A DNA stretch of 62,000 bases from Liolophura sinensis (GCF_032854445.1 NW_027018001.1:1-62000), one strand, 5' to 3'. Counted from the stretch's first letter, positions 9,976 to 21,758 are shown. The notes: a model not told the origin generated them from the sequence alone. Numbers and translations are program-made.

Positions 9976-10955
9976 TACACGCCTTTAAACATTGCCCACA
10001 GGTTGATTGACTACATTGGACACATTTATATGTACATATTATGTAGTGTACGTACAGTGCATTGATGGTTACGAAGAATATGTGCTTTCTATCAATGCAT
10101 AGACACCATTCAATTATTGTACTGTTTCTGCAGTATTGCAGTTGACAGAAAGTGTTTATGTGTCATTTTCTTGAGAAGGATTAATGCGATTAAGCTGAAA
10201 TTTAAAATGCAGATAGAGCATGTTCGTACAAATGAAAGGTGCAGAAATTAGTTATTTATCTTGAAAACTGTGGAAATGCGCTGATCACTGAATTTGTCAC
10301 GTGATCAATATTTTCTGAATTTAAATATTTTCTGTATTCTGCTTTATTTAGTTTGATGACCTGATCACGAAGTTGCTCTGAAATCTATATCTGCTATGTA
10401 TATAATAAACAGTCATATTTCTGACAGTGCATAATAATTTTGGCCTTTCTTTTTGATTTAAGCGCGACATCTTAGGACTATCTAATGTATGAATAATATA
10501 TGTATGTGACTGTGTCATTCTGCTGTATTTTGGTTTAGAGGACAGGATTTGAGCATATCTCACTGAACATCATACAGTGTTATGAACTGCTCAGTCAGGA
10601 GAGCTACAGGTGTTCACTGACTGCTTTGTTTGCCATTAATCACCTTCTTCAAAATCAGCAACAGACATTAATTTTGTTTTGTCATTCTGTCTGCTCACCC
10701 AGTACTCTGCCCACCTATCTGTCACACAGGTCTGATTGTCTCATTCTCATAAAATTTTATGTGCATGTGTTCATTTTGTGTAACCTCGCACCAAGTTTAA
10801 AATCCAGCTTACTCCATGAAAAATTGCTGCATATTTAGTGTGTCATATTAATCTTAATTTGCCACAATTATGACTTTGAAGAGTGATTTACTTTTCAACT
10901 TCATGCATATCATTGATTCTGTTAACTTTATTCTTAATGTTATATTCGTATCCTT
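9976..10955. other. No gene recognised
   Basis: AT-rich, with only short chance frames. Parts may continue the old repeat to the left. Confidence 0.45.
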
Positions 10956-10956
10956 G

Positions 10957-11085
10957 AAGGTCTGCCAGCAAGCTGTAGATGGTCGTGAGTTTTCCCCAAG
11001 CTTTGCCCGGTTTAATACTGGCTGTCATCATGTAAGTCAAATATTTTTGAGTACTGTATGAAGCTCCAGTTATATAAATAAGTAA
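10957..11085 (+). mobile_element. SINE family A copy, diverged
   Basis: Shows 'aggtctgccagcaagctg', 'gatggtcgtgagttttcc', 'tactggctgtcatcatgtaa', then 'atatttttgagtac' and a short AT tail. These match the family body and 3' part in order, with many changes. Confidence 0.75.
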
Positions 11086-11158
11086 TGGTAATGTTATAAA
11101 TAGTCTTTAAAATCATGCCAACTTGCTTTTTTAAAAAGGTTTTTCCCTCTCTTACAGC

Positions 11159-11198
11159 TTGTGGCACATTGGTAACAGTAAGCATCAACAAAGCTCTG
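11159..11198 (+). CDS. Weak candidate microexon
   Basis: A strong polypyrimidine tract and acceptor ('ttttccctctcttacag') is followed 40 nt later by a GTGAGT donor. The enclosed sequence is open in the frame reading 'LWHIGNSKHQQSS'. No neighbouring exon or homology supports it; it may be a chance splice-site pair. Confidence 0.2.
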
Positions 11199-11599
11199 TG
11201 AGTGTAGATAATGGAAATACTTCAGCGTTCCACATTTCATGCACACTAATTACTTTGATCAGCTATTTTATTGAAATCTTTATTTATTTAGGGGACAGGT
11301 TTCTCTTTTTTTCCCTATTCTCGCATTGTATTCTTCTTATGTTTTTCTTCAATCTACCATACTTACAATTGTAGTTTACAAACAAATTTGAAGGTTTATT
11401 ATACTTTCTTTGCTCCAGTCTGTGTCAGCTACCAGTGTATCAACCCTTCATTTGCTTAGTTTCAAATGATCCATTTTCATTTATTTTCATTGCATTTTTT
11501 CCACTTGTAGTAAAAAAAAAATGCTAACTTCTGGTGACTTACAATCAGCATCTCAAAGTTCATCAGATAGCATAGTTTTTATGTAATGCTCTGTCGGAT

Positions 11600-11690
11600 T
11601 GCCTCTCATCATAATTCTGGCCGCTGTGGTATAAGTGAAATATTTTTGAGCACGATGTAAACTTCCAAAGAGATAAATAGCTATGTATGT
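11600..11690 (+). mobile_element. SINE family A fragment, diverged
   Basis: 'cataattctggccgctgtgg', 'tataagtgaaatatttttga' and 'gcacgatgtaaacttccaaa' follow the family's 3' order. Head absent. Confidence 0.65.
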
Positions 11691-11696
11691 ATCTAT

Positions 11697-12102
11697 GCTT
11701 GTGGTTTAACGTCGTACTTCACATTTTTTAGATAAATAACTAAATTTGCCAACGAAGTGCTATAACATATGAACGTTGTACGTGGTGTTTTCCTCAGAAA
11801 ATAATTGATGACAGATATTATATATGCAATTTGACGCAAATATTTACGACTTTAACGTGTAAAGAATCAGTATCTATATTTGGTACCTCATGTTTTGAAA
11901 TGTGCAGATCAATGTTACATACTCTAATGTTTTAGGCATATATATGTCACTATTCAAACTAACTGCATTCACTATCATCTTTAGACGGGTAAAATGTTGA
12001 TTCTCCTTTCTGGATGTTCGCGAAGGAAAAAGACCACCAAGCAACGTTTGTAACGTGGCAAAACTTCTTAAATATGACGTTAAATAGCAATCAATCAATA
12101 AA
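11697..12102. mobile_element. Repeat with 'taacgtcgtactt' ends
   Basis: The left end reads 'gtggtttaacgtcgtacttc'. The right end reads 'atatgacgttaaatagcaat' and then CAAT/AATC units. The reverse complement of the right end resembles the left end, so the termini are roughly inverted. The right end is typical of a mollusc SINE tail I remember. Whether this is one 400-bp element or two SINE ends is not settled. Confidence 0.5.
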
Positions 12103-12180
12103 GGGGCTTACTATAGCATGTCCTGCCATAAGACCCCTAAATTAATATCAACCAATGTTTATAAGATATTCAATCATTTA

Positions 12181-12335
12181 TTTTTTTTTTTGCTTGGTGT
12201 TTTACGCCGTACTCAAGAATATTTCACTTATACGACGGCGGCCAGCATTATGATGGGAGGAAACCGGGTATTCCCATGTACGTCCGGAGGTCGTGCTGCG
12301 CTAGCACGCTATCCAACTGAGCCAAGGAGGCCCCG
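12181..12335 (-). mobile_element. SINE family A copy with internal deletion
   Basis: Read on the minus strand it has the tRNA-like start ('ggggcctccttggctcagtt'), jumps from the A-box region to the distal body, and ends with 'cgtaaaacaccaagcaa' and an AT tail. About 100 bp of the middle present in the 17.3-kb copy is missing, including the B-box region. Confidence 0.88.
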
Positions 12336-13380
12336 ATATTCAGTGCGCCGTGTTTTCGTTTATAATATCCATTGCTATGACATATTAAACAAAACCAGAC
12401 ATTTCAAAACACCAGAGCAGTCAGTAATTGCATGTTTCTTACACATCAATAACATTAACCTAACCACGTTGTACAAAAAGCTCTGAAAAAAATATATAAA
12501 CAAGGAATACAAAGTCCATGATAAATTTTATAAACATTCTTGTCCTATTTCACTGAGAGCTTGCAGACTTACCATATAGTCAGTCTCAGTATGCTGATAA
12601 AAGTACAACAGAATAATATAGTGTATATCAAGTATGTCACAACTAGTGTGGGTCTAGCCACAATGAATAATCCACAGTAATATGCACCTTGAAATGTAAG
12701 CAACATAGATTTCTAAGTTATCTGCATAAATCCAGTATAGCCTTCATGATGATACAAATATGTTCCATTTATCAAACAGTATGAAGATATTGGATATGAA
12801 GGTTTTTGCGTCTACATTTATACACAACATAAAAGTGTACAAAAGCTAAAACATAACTTTTTCACCGGTATAACTCAGCTGCAGTCTGGGATACGACTCA
12901 GTTGTGAGCCGCATAAGTTACCGACATAACAAAGTTTAACAAGGCATTCAGAGAACACCGACTGCTCGCGTGATTGAACAGTTCGTAAAACGCATGATGT
13001 TTAAGTCAGGTGATACAATCAAATACTGTCTAAACCAAAATAAAAGAGAATGACATCATCATACACAGATATCATTCTCTCATAGGATAGTGCTACAAGA
13101 ATTTGTCACTGATTCAACAACAAACGGCAAAATTATAATACTATCATAAATATAACTGCTTATGGTATGCTTAAAGATGGCAGTTGGTAATGGTCTTTGA
13201 TATGCATATGTTGACCTAAGATAGTAAAAAAATTCCTTGTAAGGAGTTCCAACGCCGACTCGCAGGAGTAATTTTTAATATGCAAATCTCTACGCATGAT
13301 TGGCTATCCGTGTCCTATAGGTGGCCACTGCAAGCCTATGATTAGCTGTACATGACAACAGTCACAGACTGTGTGAATGG
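12336..13380. other. No gene recognised
   Basis: AT-rich intergenic or intronic sequence. Nothing beyond short chance frames. Confidence 0.5.
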
Positions 13381-13896
13381 TTTAAATATTCCGTCGAGGT
13401 ATAGGCATGGGCCAGTTTAACAGGCTCCTAGTACTAATACAGATGTGGACAGCTTTGACACTCCACAAATGTGGTAAAGTTGCTAGAGAGACAGTAAGCT
13501 TCTCTAGTTTTGGTGTTTGTCCGAGAAACTGTAACCATACTTGGATGGTTTATAGAAATATTTGTGTAAATTCCACAAAACAGAAAAATGCCAGGGAATC
13601 ATGGCTGCCAATATCGTTCTTGGTAGGTCAGTGCACAAAAATTGTAGCCATAAGTGTATGTTTTCTTGATTCAAAGAAATAGGTAAGCACCGACAGGGAG
13701 TCACTGAGCATATATCTCTCTGTTGCTGTCCACTGGTACACAGTTTATACGCACAGACAGGGAGTCACTGAGCATACATGATCATTTGTGGATTGTGATA
13801 TTGTGGGATAAGACAATTTGGACCTATACACTGTCCGCACCAATGAGGGCTGCATTGACTCTACAAGTAAAAATATTTGTCTTCCTTTCATTCCAG

Positions 13897-13943
13897 ATAT
13901 AAATCATGAGTTGCAGAAAGAATCAGAAATGAGACTGGCTGAG
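13897..13943 (+). CDS. Candidate 47-nt internal exon, unknown gene
   Basis: A good acceptor ('ctttcattccag') and a good donor (GAG|GTGAGC) bracket 47 nt that read 'INHELQKESEMRLAE' after two leading bases, a charged coiled-coil-like segment. Length and phase (1 in, 0 out) are normal for a small exon. No neighbouring exon was confirmed: the 47-bp minisatellite begins 330 bp downstream, and the open region at 15421-15556 is ambiguous in strand. Product unknown. Confidence 0.42.
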
Positions 13944-14276
13944 GTGAGCTCCTATGTATTTTATGCATTGGAGAAAGGAGTTGAACTGTTCACATAATCT
14001 CAGTATTTACCCCTTGCAATATGGTTTTGTGAGATGATCTGTAATTGTTTCCTATTTTGTGAGAAAATCCATGAAAGAGATCATGACCATAGGACTAAAC
14101 CATAGGAACAAATGGGACCAGCCTACCCAAGACACCTTGGTACAGCGCTTCTCACACTTCTGTTCAATCCGATGGAGAAGTCATAGTTTTTGCTTCATGC
14201 CAATGGTGTAGGATGGCAGCTGTCGTACACGATTTCCATGTATGCTGAAATAATACGCCACTCCATCTTCAGCATT

Positions 14277-15085
14277 GTAGTTTATTATACAGACCTGGGT
14301 GGGCTGTGGAAGGTGGGTTGTAGTGTGTTTATGGTACAGACCCAGATGACTGTGGAAGGTAGGTTGTCGAGTGTTTATTACACAGACCTGGGTGGGCTAT
14401 GAAAGGTGGGTTGTAGTGTGTTTATTGTACTGAGACCTGGGTGGGCTGTGGAAGGGCAGTTGTAGAGTGTTTATTAAACAGACCTGGGTGGGCTGTGGAA
14501 GGTGGGTTGTAGTGTGTTTACTATACAGGCCTGAGTGGGCTGTGGAAGGGTAGTTGTAGCGTGTTTATTATACAGGCCTGGTGGGCTGTGGAAGGTGGGT
14601 TGTAATGTGTTTATTATACAGACCCGGGTGGGCTGTGGAAGGTGGGTTGTAGTGTATTTATTGTACAGGCCTGGGTGGGCTGTGGAAGGGCAGTTGTAGT
14701 GTGTTTATTAAACAGACCTGGGTGGGCTGTGAAAGGTGGGTTGTAGTGCGTAATTATACAGACCTGGGTGGGCTGTGGAAAGGTAGGTTGTCAAATGTTT
14801 GTTACACTTACCTGGGTGGGCTATGAAAGGTGGGTTTGTACTGTGTTTATTATACATAACTGGGTGGGCTGTGGAAGGTGGGTTGTAGTGTGTTTATTAT
14901 ACAGACCTGGGTGGGCTGTGGAAGGTGGGTTGTAGTGTGTTTATTATACAGACTTGGGTGGGCTGTGGAAGGTGGGTTGTAGTGTGTTTATTATACTTAC
15001 CTGGGTGGGCTGTGGAAGGGCAGTTGTAGTGTGTTTATTACACAGACCTGGGTGGCTGTGAAAGGTGGGTTGGAGTGTGTGTAGC
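14277..15085. repeat. 47-bp minisatellite
   Basis: About 17 head-to-tail copies of a 47-bp unit built from 'cagacctgggtgggctgtgg', 'aaggtgggttgtagtg' and 'tgtttattata'. Units differ by single changes and small indels, and some carry 'aagggcagttgtag' instead of 'aaggtgggttgtag', defining two unit types that alternate irregularly. The array decays gradually through 15085-15370 into looser relatives ('cctgggtgggctaaag', 'ttttcgtgggctatgg'). Confidence 0.95.
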
Positions 15086-15420
15086 AGGACCAAGGTGGGT
15101 TATGGGCAGTGGGTGGTAGTGTCTGTACACTGTTGAATGCGATATGGAAGTAGGTGTGTAGAGTGACCTGGGTGGGCTAAAGAGTGTGCATTGTGCGAAT
15201 ATTTGGATGAGCTATAAAAGGTGTTATGTAATGTACGGTTAAGTGGAGAGACTTTTCGTGGGCTATGGAAGGTGGTTTAATGTGATGTGTGTTGATTGTA
15301 CAGAGAACTGTGTGGGATTTGAAAGTTCTGGTGTAGTGTGTGCATTATACAGAGAGAATATTGATGTGAGTAGAAGGTGTGTAAAATGGCATGTGATGGC
15401 AGCAGATGATTCTCCATAGA

Positions 15421-15556
15421 GAGGAGAGATTTGATGAGAGAGTGTTTTGATGAGAAAACACGCCAGACTGCTTCAGCATCTTCTCAACATTCCACTCAAG
15501 CTCAATGGCTCCATCAATTTGGTCCAGTTGTTTGGGGTAAACAGTTTTCTATAAAA
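15421..15556. other. Coding-like segment, strand unclear
   Basis: The minus strand, after a possible acceptor ('tctattttatag'), reads 'KTVYPKQLDQIDGAIELEWN' and on to 'EKMLKQSGVF', which looks like a charged helical protein. The plus strand is also open ('RRDLMRECFDEKTRQTASAS'), and a GTAAAC donor could end a plus exon. I cannot decide between them, so no product is given. It could be a decayed exon. Confidence 0.3.
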
Positions 15557-16019
15557 TAGAACAATACACCACTTCTTGTATCCCTGTGAATATTGTTAGT
15601 AAGGATGGCACAGACTAAAAGCCATTGTAAGCATGACTAGTGCAGTGGGACACTTTGAATGGGACTATGGTTTCACAATAAAAAGATGTAACGATTAGTG
15701 TGTACTTACAGTTGGTTTACAGCTTCATAGTGCTCTACACTACTGACCTTGCACAATTGCACAGTTTTACATGACAAACTACACTTGGTCACATAAATGA
15801 CAATGCCATTGTTTATATGCGCACATTATATTTAATACTACTTATAATAAGGCATAAAATTATAGTTGTTAATAAGTGTTATAAGTGTTATAAGTTGTTA
15901 TAAGTGTTTAATTGTTTTAGCATTACTGGACACAAATGTTTAATATTTTACTCCTTTATATATTAATAGAAAAGAAAAGCTTTTTAATAAAAATATTGAG
16001 AGAATGATACCTGAGGACT
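15557..16019. other. No gene; small TAAGTGTTA repeat
   Basis: AT-rich. 'ataagtgttataagtgttat' style short tandem units at about 15873-15910. Otherwise nothing seen. Confidence 0.5.
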
Positions 16020-16228
16020 GTCTGGAAACATAGTCATGTGGTGCTGTTCTAGAACAAGTACCAAGCTCGGGTCAGAGAGAATGCTCCCCACGGGTATCCT
16101 ACATTTGGTGACAATTGTTTGTTTGGGATTTGAAACTATGAAAAGAGTTTCCTGCCTGTTGAACTTGAGCTCAATACATAAAGTACTGAGGTCGTGAATT
16201 TGGTAATTTACGGCACTTAACACACTTA
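16020..16228. repeat. Dispersed repeat B, copy 1
   Basis: 'ctcaatacataaagtactga', 'gtcgtgaatttggtaattta' and 'cggcacttaacac' recur as 'cccaatgcataaagaactga', 'atcgtgaatttggtaattta' and 'cagtaattgatatg' at 19650-19710. The same wording is echoed at 16700-16735 and 19960-20020. It may be the outer part of the adjacent SINE. Confidence 0.65.
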
Positions 16229-16229
16229 C

Positions 16230-16522
16230 ACAGCACAAATGATATGAACTTAACAAGTGTCACCTTAAAAGAGGAAGTTGTAACTTTTAGCATGAAAGGA
16301 ATAGTGCAACTACTGATTGACCTGTATCAGCATGATGGCTCGGACGGGGCGCCTTACTTCCCTTCGGTAAAGCGACTGAGTGAAGCAGCAGTAGATAAAA
16401 GAGTGGTGGAATTCCGTTCTGCAACAAGGAGGCACATTACCTACACTCTAAGGATTCCCTCATCGTCCATACGACTGTAAAATTGTTAAATACGACTTTA
16501 AGCCCAAGCCCTCACTCGCTCA
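16230..16522 (+). mobile_element. SINE family B copy
   Basis: Carries the core 'ccttaaaagaggaagttgta', then 'gatggctcggacggggcgcc', 'tgagtgaagcagcagtagat' and the tail 'gactgtaaaattgttaaata' followed by 'cgactttaagccc'. I recognise this order from a tRNA-derived SINE group with a widely conserved central domain in molluscs and other invertebrates (memory; possibly the Nin-DC type). A second copy of the core is at 36978-37136. Confidence 0.75.
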
Positions 16523-16524
16523 CA

Positions 16525-17300
16525 TGGCTATACCATCTAACGAACAACATATCTTTACTTTCCAAAAAGCCATGAAAGAAATTTAATATTATGCCTTCAG
16601 CACTTCTAATAAATGTCCCAAAAATTAGAAGAATTTGGGTAACTAAAATGTTAACAGAGCATGAGCTATGGAACATGTCCTTTGTGTTGTGTTCCCCATG
16701 TGTGCAAAACCTGAGCTCAGTACATGCCGTACATTTGCCTGCATGTTGACTAATAAATTGATTTGCTTACGCAATGGCACCGAGTTTTGTAGTTCGAGGA
16801 AACTGTTCGGGGTAAACCACCAGGCCTTGGGCATGTTTATATTATGATAGAATGCAAGGCACAGGGTATTGAATGAACGCAAGACTGCCACAGCAACCCT
16901 GAGATACTGCATACCGTGACCTATACCAAGTGCCTATGATGTTTGGGAAAGCTGAGATTGCCTCCGAGCACCGGGATTGAACCTACACTTTGTTTGTCTG
17001 TGAGTTAGAGTCAAGCTGCTAACCATGCTTCATGTAGCTGTGTGCTATTACAAGACAACTTGAGACATCCATCTATGGGTACGTTTGTAGTTGCACCACC
17101 CACAACTGTCCCCATTGATGCTTGTCATATGTATGAAGGATGACGACTGAATGGTATGTGTCGACCACGGAAATGAAGAGTACCTTGATTAAGTATACTA
17201 GTATATGTACCTGGAATGTAATGATACAGCAATTATATTTATGCTTACAGGTGAGCCGACAATAAAAGTTGAAAGAAGGAATAAAAATAAACTTGAAAAT
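16525..17300. other. Intergenic, repeat echo only
   Basis: Short stretch at 16690-16735 ('gtgcaaaacctgagctcagt') matches 19960-19985, part of dispersed repeat B. Nothing else recognised. Confidence 0.5.
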
Positions 17301-17316
17301 TAACCATTTTATTTTG

Positions 17317-17583
17317 ATTTATTTATTTATTTGATTGGTGTTTTACCCCGTACTCAAGAATATTTCATTTATACGACGGCGGCCAGCATTATGGTGGGAG
17401 GAAACCGGGCAGAGGCCGGTGGAAACCTACGACCATCCGCAGGTTGCTGCCAGACCTTCCCACATACGGCCGGAGAGGAAGCCAGCATGAGCTGGGCTTG
17501 AACTGACGGCGACCGCATTGGTGAGAGGCTCCTGGGCCATTACGCTGCGCTAGCGCGCTAACCAACTGAGCCACAGAGGCCCC
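17317..17583 (-). mobile_element. SINE family A, full-length copy with target duplication
   Basis: This is the best copy in the window. On the minus strand it starts 'ggggcctctgtggctcagtt' (tRNA A-box-like), passes through a B-box-like 'agttcaagcccagctc' region and a conserved body ('ccaccataatgctggcc', 'gccgtcgtataa', 'tattcttgagtac'), and ends in (AAAT)n. The same 11 bp, ATTTTATTTTG, lies on both sides (17306-17316 and 17584-17594), as expected for target-primed insertion. It is the reference for all family A entries here. The chance minus-strand frame inside it is not a gene. Confidence 0.93.
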
Positions 17584-17594
17584 ATTTTATTTTG

Positions 17595-18180
17595 TGATTT
17601 TCCTGTTTTTTGAAGGCTTTTGGAAAACATAAATATGTCTTAAAACAATTACTGGGACAATCCACATGTGCCACAGATTAGATGATTTGAGTTTTATATT
17701 TGCACTGCCCTAAAACATTAGAAAAAAAGGAAGATTTTGCCCGTAAAACAGAAAAATTAATTGATGAAGCCTAAAGACTCAGAAGTATTATACATCTGGA
17801 TACGGTTCAGAGACCTCCAAGTTGCTCCAAAGATGTACAGGAGAAACAGACGGCAGAAATAGTTACCTGTTGTCTTTCTAATTTGATTATATAAAAGAAT
17901 ACCAGTAAGTTAATGACCATGCAACCTGATGAAGAACTGAGTAATGATTTGTTCACTCAAGACGACACAATTGAATATTATATTCCATTATTATTTTAAA
18001 TAAAATGACAAACTTTATTCGAATGAAGTGATGATTTACAAGAAAACTGATGGATTGTATTACATGTCTTACGACCCAAACTGTCTGTATTACAAAGAGA
18101 TGGCTTGTTCGAAATACACGACAGTTTAGCCGCACAAAAAAGTAACCAAAACCAGCAGATTTTATTTTACAACAATTTAT
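17595..18180. other. No gene recognised
   Basis: AT-rich, without exon or repeat signal. Confidence 0.5.
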
Positions 18181-18182
18181 TA

Positions 18183-18281
18183 GCTTAACAAGAACAGATA
18201 ATAAGACTTATACAAATACTAAAGTACTTAAGTTTAACAAGAAAGGATAGCAGTATCTATACAAATACTAAAGTACTTGCG
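18183..18281. repeat. Two-copy tandem repeat, about 51 bp
   Basis: 'atacaaatactaaagtactt' occurs twice about 51 bp apart, each preceded by a 'taacaagaa' stretch. Confidence 0.75.
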
Positions 18282-19600
18282 TGTACAACGGTGTCAAGTC
18301 CAAACGGACGCATATACTCCAAAATGCTTAAAAATGCACAGAGGCAATATTCACAAGAGGGAAAATCCACAGCATAACTGAGTGTATGACGAAATATACA
18401 CATAATTCCACAGACAGTGTCCGTGTACTAATAAGCACTGTGTACACGAGCACAAATTAAATATACAAGTTCAGACTGAACAAGTGCTCGGTGGAGATAT
18501 GATATAACAAAGCCAGAGGCTATAAAGACACCAAAATTCAGCACAAAAGGCCTACTAAAGTAACACACAGCGAAAGCATCCAAAACTCTCAATAATTCTT
18601 TCCTCCTAATATAATTTCTCCTCCTTTGAACTGCTTTCATAGGACTTATACAGACTGTTGGAATTGCCTAGAATAAGAAAATTCTTGAACACTTGTTGTA
18701 AACAAAAAGGCCCCGAACTGAACATATTCTGGAACATTTTAAGGCAGAGGCAGACAGAAGGCCCTGAACTCAGCATATGTAAACAGTGGCAAGCTAAATT
18801 TAGACGCTGACGGCAGTTGTTCATATAACACATGCACCGAGATTAAAACCAATTGAAACAACAAGCCTCAACAGAGGTGATTTAGACTACCTGTGTAGAA
18901 ACAAGGTTTGCGTCAAAAATGGTGAAAATATAAATGAAGTGTGAAGTGTTCATGAAAGATGGCAGGATTAATTGCAGATGATGGATTTATCTAGCTCTGG
19001 AGGAATGCACTTAACTGAGGCTAATGAGGCAATCATGAGCACTGACCCAGGATTTGATGACTCAGTTGTGTGGTACATAATTTAATTTGGCTTTTAGGAT
19101 TTGCAAGTAAATTGCATGTTTTGTTGAATTTGGCAGAATGCTTCTAATTTATTTATCTGATAGTTTTTTTAATGCTGTACCGAAGACTTGTTGATTGTTA
19201 TAATGTTGAGGATAAGAATGCTGAGGATAAGTAAACCTGAAATTTAAAAAAAGGTACATGTAAATTATGCTTTTCTTTACCGAACACGTACTACATGTAT
19301 GATAAAAGGAACCTCAAGTAATGTTATAAGAGATTTGTATTTAAGATAAACTTTATATTATTTAATAAATGTGATAACAATGAAGTTGCATATTAGAACG
19401 ATTAGTTGCATACTTTAGATTAGTTAGGAAAATGACCAAGCCTCTGGTTATAAAACAATTGGCACAATATGGATATATTACAAGAGAAGGCTTTAATCAA
19501 GAGCATGTATGAGCAACACAAACAGTATGAGGCTTACAGAAAAGGTGTAATGGTGTAAGAATGCAATAAAAACAAATGAACAACAATATGTTATGCTAAA
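18282..19600. other. No gene recognised
   Basis: AT-rich; only short chance frames on the minus strand (18428-18833). No repeat family identified. Confidence 0.45.
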
Positions 19601-20020
19601 CTTAGAACTGCTACCAAAGGGCTCGCCTGTATGAGACACATGAAGGCAAAACTTCAGCCCAATGCATAAAGAACTGAAATCGTGAATTTGGTAATTTACA
19701 GTAATTGATATGCTCAAGGAGATTTATATGTATGTAAAACTTCAGGTCAATACATGAGATACTTTGTAAGATACCAACCCTAACACTTGTTTAACTGTGA
19801 TTCTATTATACAATACACTAAGTCAGGTATTCAGTAATTTATAGTATTTAATACGCTCACACCCAATCTATGATGCAATATGCGCACACCCAATCTATGA
19901 TGGAATATGTGCACACCCAATCTATGATGCAATATCCCCCACCTGATATTGTGTTCTACAAGTGTGCAAACCCTGAGCTCAATACCTGCAGTACTTTTTA
20001 AGATACCACCTCCAAACATT
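19601..20020. repeat. Dispersed repeat B, copies 2-4, with a 27-bp triplet
   Basis: Three diverged passes of the 'tcaatacat..agtact' wording (about 19655, 19745 and 19975) surround a clean triple repeat of a 27-bp unit ('cgcacacccaatctatgatg' plus 'caatatg') at about 19854-19935. See the copy at 16020-16228. Confidence 0.7.
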
Positions 20021-20779
20021 TTGTTTAACATCGTTTTCTCTATTATTGGATGCAGATGCTGACGCCCAGGGTACGACATAAGCTACAAAGTTTAACCATA
20101 GAGGCTGCTGATAACAGAAGCTGCAATGCATGGGCATAAAGATGCCAGAGAACAACAAAAGCCATTTTAAGAGAGAAAAAAATAACAAAAATTCAACATG
20201 TAAAAGATGTACATATATACAGCTATGCACAAGCCACAGATGTGTGAACATGAAAACAAAATATGTTTAGAACCTGGAAACTTGTATGATTTTAATACAG
20301 CCATGAGATTGAAATAATACACAAATACTAACAGAACTGAGGAAAAACAACTGAAGCAGTATGTTGATTAGAACCTGCATTGTTAATACATGACAAGTTT
20401 ATAGCCTTATGATGGCCTAGTTAATGGTTTGGGGAACCAGAATAATATAGTTTCTGTACAAAGAGAGTTAAGCTTAGCATAGATTTTCGGGACATAGTTT
20501 ACATGTATGAAACTTAAACACAAAAGTGACACAGGCGTAAAATAGACATTCATGTAACATGATCTAAAGGAATATACAAGTGTGATGGAAACACAAACAC
20601 ATCTGAGATCAAAATATTGGGAAGAAACACTATGGATCAGATTACTTATATATTTTAGATAGAATAGTCCGGTGCAGATAGAGTGAAGGAGAGCAGTGAG
20701 GTTTTGTTATGCTCACATGAAAAACGAAGTCATGCAGCAGACGGAATGTTCAAGCAGTTGAACTTGGAATACAAGGGAT
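20021..20779. other. No gene recognised
   Basis: AT-rich sequence up to the MITE at 20782, without exon or repeat signal. Confidence 0.5.
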
Positions 20780-20781
20780 TA

Positions 20782-21758
20782 CTGTAAAGTACTTATTATT
20801 CTCTGGAATTTATTTTCGTGGGTTTTCTCCAAAACTATGTTCGCTGGAATTAATTTTTGCTTATTTAAGAGAATATTGAAACACAAATCTTAAAATCTTA
20901 AATTTTCCAAGATAAGATATGGCCCAAATTATTCGAGCACGTCAAAAATGAATCATCATGGGTGGCTCTAATCCTCCTTTGTTTCCTGCAGTGTGGCTAA
21001 TCCTTGTGATCTGGATCATAGAGTAAAACAATGGGGGATGCTTTAACAATACGTAAGAAGATTACCTTCGCACCTACCGTGAGCAGTACTCAAACAGGTG
21101 TCACTTCTTTTGGATTCACTGATGAGTACTTTTAAACACCTGGCAAATTGACCTGTCACATTTTGAGCAGTTTAACACAAAACATATGAATTCATCATTA
21201 TCGGCGCCAATCACTCATTCTTTATCAAGCAACATGGTAAGTTTTGCATTGTTTTCAGTTTTAATCGTCCTCTGTAGTAGGTTAGAAACAGCAAACATTG
21301 CCGTAGCTGTCAAACGGCCATTGTGTTGTACACACTTCACAGTTTGTTAGAACTCATTGGATCACAGGAGAGACACAGCCATGACACAGCACGTATCAGA
21401 GCGACATTCATTAGAAGCCAGCACATGCTAGAATGTACTTTTCTTTCACTTTACTGACACAGTGAAGACTAATCTAACTACAGACGAATGAACTCCCACT
21501 TCGTTTTATACCAACAAAGCCTTAGCATCAGAGTTTGTACATATTTAAACCATAATTTACCTTCCCTACTGTAAAAAAATTTAGCTGGCCCACTGGCTTT
21601 CTTAGCTCAACTCCCATCTGCCTGGCAAAGATTTCACTTCATTATTACTACGACCTGTAGCACATCATTCAATATTGGATATTTTTCGCTGAAATTATTT
21701 TTTGCGGTAAATTATTGATACGAAAATTAGTTCCATGCAAAAATTAAGTACTTCACAG
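20782..21758. mobile_element. Large MITE with about 40-bp inverted ends
   Basis: The left end 'CTGTAAAGTACTTA' and right end 'TAAGTACTTCACAG' are inverted copies. Similarity continues inward through 'ggaatttattttcgt' on the left and the reverse complement of 'acgaaaattagttcc' on the right. Both ends are flanked by TA (20780-20781 and 21759-21760), fitting a Tc1/mariner-type target. The 977-bp interior has no transposase, so it is a non-autonomous or internally deleted copy. Confidence 0.72.

Noticed and set aside
17389-17574. Minus-strand frame in the 17.3-kb SINE, and similar frames at 7.0, 12.2, 22.0, 58.5 and 60.5 kb
   Set aside because: They are translations of SINE family A bodies, not genes.
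17317-17583. True tRNA gene at the SINE head
   Set aside because: Only A- and B-box-like parts are present, no full cloverleaf or anticodon arm, and the sequence continues into SINE body.
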